From Actinomycetes bacterium (GTDB taxonomy: Bacteria > Actinomycetota > Actinomycetes > Streptosporangiales > Streptosporangiaceae), in assembly GCA_023425615.1 (NCBI GenBank), contig JAFACJ010001075.1, forward strand, positions 1 to 9,814: a stretch of DNA of 9,814 bases, given 5' to 3'. The notes below the pieces were generated by a model, which saw only the letters and a list, made by a program, of their open reading frames with translations, was not told the origin of the DNA and made no database searches. Made by a program: the position numbers and the translations under genes. Below, piece by piece: positions 6,181-9,814 of this stretch. Within the stretch, counting starts at the first letter, position 1. Every line of letters starts with the position of its first letter.

Positions 6181-6923
6181 CGCTCGGCGGCGCGCACGGT
6201 GTGCCGGATGATCCCGGCGACGGCCTCGGGGTCGCCGCACGGCAGGGGCCCGTGGCGTCCCGGCAGCCACATGTGCCGTACGTGCGGGAGCAGGTCGCGG
6301 GCGCGCAGCGCCTCCGGCGGCGGTGAACGGTGGTCGTGGCCCGACCAGGCCAGGGCGACGGGGACGTCGGCCAGCACCCCGGTGAACCGGTCCTGGCGCG
6401 GCCGTACGGCGGGCCGTGCCGACTCGTCGTCGGCGACCAGCTCTTCGGCGGAGGGGAGCAGCGGGCCGCCGTAGCCGGCGCGCAGCCGCAGCGACCGCTG
6501 GAGCGGCGCCGCGAAGAGGTGTTCGAGCACCGCGCCGGGAAGCGAGGCGCCGAACCGCACGGCGCGCAGGACGGCGTCGGCGTGGCGCAGCCCGGGCCGC
6601 GGGGCGAACCCGGTGGGGGACAGGGCGGTCGCGGAGGCGACGATGGCGCGTTCGGCGGCCTCCAGGGCGAGCAGGCCGCCCAGGGAGTCGCCGGCGATGT
6701 GCGGGCAGTCCATGCCGAGTCCGGCCAGCGCCAGTTCCAGCTGGACGGCGAGGGAGCCGGGGTCGGCGCCGGGGGAGAGACCGTCGGGTGAGTCGCCGAG
6801 CACGAGGATCTCGTGGTCGGCGGCGAGCAGGTCGGACACCGGCCGCCAGGCGGCGCGGCGTCCGGGCCCGGGGATCAGGACCAGGGGCGGGCCCTTGCCC
6901 CGTCGCTCGAAGACGATGTCCAT
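6156..6923 (-). CDS. Alpha/beta-fold hydrolase
   Basis: A 255-residue cytoplasmic hydrolase with no signal peptide. Visible elements in order: the oxyanion segment LIPGPG (16-21), a DSPDGLS loop (44-50), the nucleophile elbow GDSLGG with Ser80, a helical cap at about 105-185, the acid Asp197 in SGHD and the base His224 in GRHGPL. The triad is therefore complete. The substrate is unknown; the family includes esterases, lactonases and haloperoxidase-like proteins. The ATG at 6923 has no purine-rich site before it (the sequence there is CCTCCGCTC), so it may be translated from a leaderless or very short leader mRNA. It lies 87 bp downstream of the sigE-like gene on the same strand and could share its transcript, although the gap is AT-rich and contains a GGTTAACC element. 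Its 3' end overlaps the histidine kinase gene by 25 bp in opposite orientation. Confidence 0.85.
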   Translation of the reverse strand: MDIVFERRGKGPPLVLIPGPGRRAAWRPVSDLLAADHEILVLGDSPDGLSPGADPGSLAVQLELALAGLGMDCPHIAGDSLGGLLALEAAERAIVASATALSPTGFAPRPGLRHADAVLRAVRFGASLPGAVLEHLFAAPLQRSLRLRAGYGGPLLPSAEELVADDESARPAVRPRQDRFTGVLADVPVALAWSGHDHRSPPPEALRARDLLPHVRHMWLPGRHGPLPCGDPEAVAGIIRHTVRAAERHRIAVGS

Positions 6924-6930
6924 GAGCGGA

Positions 6931-6948
6931 GGTTAACCGCTGGTAACC
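6931..6948. repeat. GGTTAACC / GGTAACC element upstream of the hydrolase gene
   Basis: The palindrome GGTTAACC (6931-6938) is followed four bases later by GGTAACC (6942-6948); the outer GGTTA and TAACC form a dyad. It lies 8 bases before the hydrolase start, so a bound protein would block transcription or translation initiation. The motif is AT-rich against a GC-rich background. The regulator is unknown. Confidence 0.4.
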
Positions 6949-7010
6949 ACCCGTCATATGTTCTACGTCACAAGAAATGGCTGCAAATCAGTACATAAGT
7001 GATACGGTAC

Positions 7011-7568
7011 TCAGCCCGCCGTGGCCCCCGCCGTCTCGCGGGCGGTGGGATCGCGGTGCTCGAGGCGCATGCGCAACTGGGCGCGGCCGCGGTGGATCCG
7101 GCTGCGCACGGTGCCGATCTTGACGCCCAGCGTGGCCGCGATCTCCTCGTAGGTCAGCCCCTCGATGTCGCACAGGACGACCGCCACCCGGTACTCGGGC
7201 GCCAGCGAGTCCAGGGCGCGCTGGACGTCGGCGTCGAGCGCCGCGTCGTCGACGATCTGGTCGGGGCCGCGGTCGCCGCTGCGCAGCCGTTCAGCGGCCT
7301 CGTCGGTGAGGGCGTCGAACCGGATGCGCTGGCGGCGGCGTGCGCCGTCGAGGAAGAGGTTGGTGGTGATCCGGTGCAGCCACCCCTCGAAGGTGCCGGG
7401 GGTGTAGGAGGCCAGGGAGCGGAACACCCGGACGAAGACGTCCTGGGTGAGGTCCTCGGCGTCGTGCTTGTTGCCGGTGAGCCGGTAGGCCAGCCGGAAC
7501 ACCCGGCCGGAGTGCTGGGAGACGATCTCCTCCCAGGTGGGCGGGGTCCAGGCAACCGGTGTGCTCAC
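7011..7568 (-). CDS. sigE: ECF RNA polymerase sigma factor, SigE-like
   Basis: A 185-residue extracytoplasmic-function sigma factor. Region 2 spans about 14-82, with [20 protein letters not shown], then [18 protein letters not shown], which closely resembles mycobacterial SigE as I remember it. Region 4 spans about 113-165, with [19 protein letters not shown] and the DNA-contacting helix [15 protein letters not shown]. The start is GTG at 7568, preceded by AAGGGGG about 8 bases upstream; an open extension to 7706 has no family similarity and crosses the promoter region. Relatives direct envelope-stress regulons and are held by a zinc-binding anti-sigma factor encoded next to them. No such gene is present here: the next gene in the same direction is the hydrolase. 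The symbol reflects family resemblance, not proven orthology. A candidate autoregulated promoter is listed separately. Confidence 0.88.
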   Translation of the reverse strand: MSTPVAWTPPTWEEIVSQHSGRVFRLAYRLTGNKHDAEDLTQDVFVRVFRSLASYTPGTFEGWLHRITTNLFLDGARRRQRIRFDALTDEAAERLRSGDRGPDQIVDDAALDADVQRALDSLAPEYRVAVVLCDIEGLTYEEIAATLGVKIGTVRSRIHRGRAQLRMRLEHRDPTARETAGATAG

Positions 7569-7635
7569 TTCATCGCCCCCTTGCGTGGTTGCCGAATCGT
7601 TATGCACAGCATGTCGATAGAGCCATAAGACGGCC

Positions 7636-7666
7636 GTTAACTCCGGCCTTCGGAGCCGGTGTTCAC
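7636..7666 (-). promoter_or_regulatory. Candidate ECF-type (possibly SigE-autoregulated) promoter
   Basis: On the minus strand, GTGAAC (7666-7661) is followed after 19 bases by GTTAAC (7641-7636). SigE-class promoters carry GGAAC near -35 and GTT near -10, with slightly shorter spacing. The start site would be near 7627, leaving an mRNA leader of about 60 bases. The -35 is imperfect (TGAAC, not GGAAC) and the spacer contains a small hairpin, so this is tentative. Confidence 0.28.
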
Positions 7667-7717
7667 CGTCACTTTGCGCTTGGCCGGGGCACGAAGATTG
7701 CGCCATGAGGAGTCAAG

Positions 7718-7754
7718 TCTCGCCGTTGTGCCACCGCGACACAAGTTGCCGAGA
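7718..7754. repeat. Imperfect dyad TCTCG..TTGTG / CACAA..CGAGA
   Basis: Two matched blocks on each side, TCTCG (7718-7722) with CGAGA (7750-7754) and TTGTG (7726-7730) with CACAA (7740-7744), surround a nine-base centre. The inner gaps differ (3 and 5 bases), so the RNA stem would have an internal loop. It sits where an operator for the fadD-like gene could lie. Confidence 0.35.
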
Positions 7755-7826
7755 TTTTTTGTCAGTAAAGTATTGCCGGTCGATCCGCCGGAAACGAGGA
7801 TGGCCGGGACTTGCGTCGATCGCCCC

Positions 7827-7832
7827 AGGAGG
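7827..7832 (+). promoter_or_regulatory. Shine-Dalgarno AGGAGG that fixes the fadD-like start
   Basis: A perfect AGGAGG lies six bases before the ATG at 7839. The frame is open upstream to an ATG at 7659, but the added 60 residues resemble nothing and cover the promoter region, so the internal ATG is the start. Confidence 0.9.
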
Positions 7833-7838
7833 CGCTGT

Positions 7839-9410
7839 ATGTCCACCTATAACCTGGCCGACCTGCTGGAGATCCTCGCCGGTGCCGCACCGGATCGCGA
7901 GGCACTGGTGGCGGGCGACGCCCGGCTCACCTACGGCGAGCTCAACGCGCGGGCCGCCCGGCTGGGACACCATCTGGCGGAGCAGGGGGTGCGGCCGGGG
8001 CAGCAGGTGGCGATCCTGGCGTGGAACCGCGCCGAATGGCTGGAGGCGTTCTTCGGCATCTTCAAGATCCGCGCGGTGCCGGTGCCGGTGAACTACCGGT
8101 ACGTCGCAGGCGAGCTCCACCACGTCCTCAGCGACTCCGACTCGGTGGCGCTGATCGGCGAGCGCTCCCTGCTGCAGAACGTCGACCGGGCGAAGCTGCC
8201 GGGACTGCGCCATGTGGTGGTCCTGGAGGACGGCGGCGCGAACGAGGTGCCCGGAGCCGTCGAGTACGAGGCGGCCCTCGCCGCCCAGCCGGACACCGAC
8301 GACTTCCCCGAGCGCTCCGGCGACGACCGCTACATCATGTACACGGGCGGGACGACCGGCTACCCCAAGGGCGTCGAGTGGCGCAGCGAGGACATCTTCT
8401 TCGGCGCGCTGGGCGGCGGCAACGTGCTGGGCGACCCCATCGGCAGCCCCGAGGAGATCGCCAAGAGCGCCTCCGCCGACCCCTCCACCACGCTCGACTG
8501 CGCCCCCGTCATGCACGGGGCCGGCCAGTGGGTGGCGATGATGGCGCTGTTCAGCGGCTCCCGGCTGGTGCTCTACACCGACCACGCCTTCGACCCGGCC
8601 CGCGCCCTGGAGCTGGTGGAGCGGGAGAAGGCGAACGTCGTCATGGTCGTCGGCGACGTCATGGCACGGCCGCTCGCCGCCGAACTGGACAAGGGCGGCA
8701 GGGACGTCTCCTCGATCCTGGCCATCGCCTCCGGCGGCGCGCCGCTCACCGAGGTGGCCAAGGAGGAGCTCAAGAAGCACCTGCCGTTCGTGATCTTCAT
8801 CGACAACTACGGCGCCTCCGAGACCGGGGCGTGCGGCCCGTCCGTCGGCGGCGGCGGGGAGGGCACCGCGCGGTTCCAGATGAAGCCCGGCATCACCGTC
8901 CTCGACGACGAGCTGAAGCCTGCCGCGCCCGGCGAGGTGGGGCGGCTGGCGCGCAGCGGCAACATCCCGCTCGGCTACTACAACGACCCCGCCAAGACGG
9001 CGAGCACGTTCTTCACCGACGCCGACGGCGTGCGCTGGTCGGTGCCGGGCGACTTCGCGGTACGCGAGGAGGACGGCACCATCGTCCTGCTCGGCCGCGG
9101 CTCACTGGTGATCAACACCGGCGGCGAGAAGGTCTACCCCGAGGAGGTGGAGGTCGCCATCAAGGACCACCCCGGGGTGTACGACGTGGTCGTCGTGGGC
9201 CTGCCCGACGAGCGGTTCGGGCAGCGGGTCGCGGCGGTCGTGGCGCCCGAGCCCGGCGCCGAGCTCACCCTGGAGGGCATCGTCGAGCACTGCCGCGACC
9301 GGATCGCCGGCTACAAGCTGCCCCGCGAGCTGCAGATCGTGGGCGAGGTGCAGCGGACCGCCGTCGGCAAGTCCGACTACAAGTGGGCGCGGTCGGTGTT
9401 CGGTGCCTGA
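7839..9410 (+). CDS. AMP-forming acyl-CoA synthetase, FadD17/FadD19-like
   Basis: A 523-residue cytoplasmic ligase of the ANL superfamily that adenylates a carboxylic acid with ATP and transfers the acyl group to CoA. Core motifs are intact: the P-loop YTGGTTGYPKG (168-178), YGASETG (324-330), PGDF with Asp405, GRGSLVINTGGEKVYPEEVE (419-438) with Arg420, and the catalytic lysine Lys511 in VGKSDYKWA. The GRGS/INTGGEKVYPEEVE block and the GKsDYkWA ending recall mycobacterial FadD17 and FadD19, which activate sterol side-chain or related acids. The substrate here is unknown. None of the visible neighbours is a beta-oxidation or steroid gene. The gene is divergent from the sigE-like gene, so stress control is possible. 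Its last 34 bp overlap the convergent glycosyltransferase gene. It could feed a starter acyl-CoA to the PKS, but it is separate from that operon. Confidence 0.92.
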   Translation: MSTYNLADLLEILAGAAPDREALVAGDARLTYGELNARAARLGHHLAEQGVRPGQQVAILAWNRAEWLEAFFGIFKIRAVPVPVNYRYVAGELHHVLSDSDSVALIGERSLLQNVDRAKLPGLRHVVVLEDGGANEVPGAVEYEAALAAQPDTDDFPERSGDDRYIMYTGGTTGYPKGVEWRSEDIFFGALGGGNVLGDPIGSPEEIAKSASADPSTTLDCAPVMHGAGQWVAMMALFSGSRLVLYTDHAFDPARALELVEREKANVVMVVGDVMARPLAAELDKGGRDVSSILAIASGGAPLTEVAKEELKKHLPFVIFIDNYGASETGACGPSVGGGGEGTARFQMKPGITVLDDELKPAAPGEVGRLARSGNIPLGYYNDPAKTASTFFTDADGVRWSVPGDFAVREEDGTIVLLGRGSLVINTGGEKVYPEEVEVAIKDHPGVYDVVVVGLPDERFGQRVAAVVAPEPGAELTLEGIVEHCRDRIAGYKLPRELQIVGEVQRTAVGKSDYKWARSVFGA

Positions 9411-9814
9411 CCGCTCTCGTACAGGTCGTCGAACGCCGCGAGCACCGCGGGCCAGGTGCACCGCACCGGCTCGGTGGTGCGGTTGTGCGCGGCGATCTCG
9501 TGCCGTAGCCCGTCGTCGTCGACCAGGCGGACCAGCGCGTCCGCCAGGTCGGCGGCCGACGCGCCGAGCAGCCCCTCCTTGCCGGGCCTGACGAAGTCGG
9601 CGACCCCGGAGGCGGCGTGCGCGACCACCGGCAGCCCGGCCAGCCTCGCCTCCAGCGCGGCGAGCCCGAAGGACTCCTGGCGCGCGGGCGCGACGAACAC
9701 GTCGGCGGAGGCCAGCACCTCGCGCACCTCGTGCCGCTCCAGGCGCCCCGCCATCCGCACCCAGCCGTCCATCCGGTGCCGCCGCAGGTACCGGTGCATC
9801 GCCGGGCCCGCGGG
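9377..9814 (-). CDS. Glycosyltransferase family 4, C-terminal part (5' end outside window)
   Basis: The last 145 codons of a GT-B fold glycosyltransferase. The frame is open to the right edge, so the ATG at 9799 is internal and the true start lies beyond the window. Visible landmarks are VRMAGRLERHEVREVLASAD, typical of the C-terminal Rossmann domain, then PARQESFGLAALEARLAGLPV with the family's EX7E motif (Glu codons near 9675 and 9651), which contacts the nucleotide-sugar donor. Next come HAASGVADFV and a helical tail. Such enzymes move a sugar from UDP-, GDP- or ADP-sugar to a lipid, glycan or small molecule; neither donor nor acceptor can be read from this part. The TAG stop at 9377 lies inside the fadD-like gene, giving a 34 bp tail-to-tail overlap. 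Confidence 0.88.
   Translation of the reverse strand, partial: PAGPAMHRYLRRHRMDGWVRMAGRLERHEVREVLASADVFVAPARQESFGLAALEARLAGLPVVAHAASGVADFVRPGKEGLLGASAADLADALVRLVDDDGLRHEIAAHNRTTEPVRCTWPAVLAAFDDLYESGQAPNTDRAHL

Larger units (their letters stand above)
7569..7838. other. Divergent regulatory region between the sigE-like and fadD-like genes (270 bp)
   Basis: No supported gene lies here. It must hold promoters for both genes. Visible elements are the GTTCAC/GTTAAC pair (7636-7666), a CTCCG-GCCTT-CGGAG hairpin (7641-7655), an imperfect dyad at 7718-7754, and an AT-rich patch at 7752-7775 with a run of six Ts, suited to a promoter for the rightward gene (weak candidates TTGCCG at 7746 and TATTGC at 7771, 19 apart). 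Confidence 0.5.

Noticed and set aside
4768..6957. A 729-codon open frame on the minus strand across the kinase and hydrolase genes
   Set aside because: Compositionally biased, without recognisable motifs, and antisense or out of frame to genes with complete catalytic motifs.
7569..7706. N-terminal extension of the sigE-like protein to 7706
   Set aside because: The extra 46 residues have no sigma-factor similarity, and a GTG at 7568 has a better ribosome site.
7705..8091. A possible small plus-strand gene with ATG at 7705 upstream of the fadD-like gene
   Set aside because: Most of it overlaps the true fadD-like reading frame, it has no convincing ribosome site and the translation matches nothing.
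1..9814. Mobile elements, CRISPR arrays, tRNA or rRNA genes
   Set aside because: No transposase or integrase motifs, no regularly spaced repeats, and no tRNA-like cloverleaf or rRNA signature were seen on reading either strand.

Overview
The window is about 9.8 kb of very GC-rich DNA (roughly 70% by eye) with GTG starts, strong third-position G/C bias and tightly packed genes. This fits a high-GC filamentous actinomycete. The protein types (modular PKS end, crotonyl-CoA carboxylase/reductase, PucR regulator, SigE-like ECF factor, FadD17/19-like ligase) agree, but I cannot assign a genus from the sequence.

Left edge (1-2654, + strand): the 3' end of a large biosynthetic gene encoding the C-terminus of a type I polyketide synthase or PKS/NRPS hybrid. 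It reads ACP, then a second carrier-like domain that has lost its phosphopantetheine serine, then a type I thioesterase. After 33 bp, and probably co-transcribed, comes a crotonyl-CoA carboxylase/reductase (CCR). CCRs make ethylmalonyl-CoA or longer alkylmalonyl-CoA extender units, so the pair looks like the right-hand end of a polyketide cluster that extends upstream. A G-rich hairpin closes the operon.

Middle (2720-6923): a PucR-type regulator on the minus strand faces the CCR gene. A non-coding stretch of about 400 bp follows, unusually rich in GGAAC/GTTCC half-sites and dyads. Next come a small DUF202 membrane protein and, divergent from it, a sensor histidine kinase with no response regulator beside it. 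The kinase gene overlaps tail-to-tail with an alpha/beta-hydrolase gene.

Right part (7011-9814): a SigE-like ECF sigma factor lies upstream of the hydrolase on the same strand, with no anti-sigma gene visible next to it. It is divergent from an acyl-CoA synthetase of the FadD17/19 type. That gene overlaps tail-to-tail with the C-terminal part of a GT4 glycosyltransferase, which runs off the right edge.

The genes right of the CCR look like ordinary chromosomal genes in short units, and I see no mobile element, CRISPR array, tRNA or rRNA. I found no convincing wholly new multi-gene system. The most unusual items are the serine-less carrier domain before the thioesterase and the GGAAC/GTTCC cluster in the gap between the PucR and DUF202 genes.
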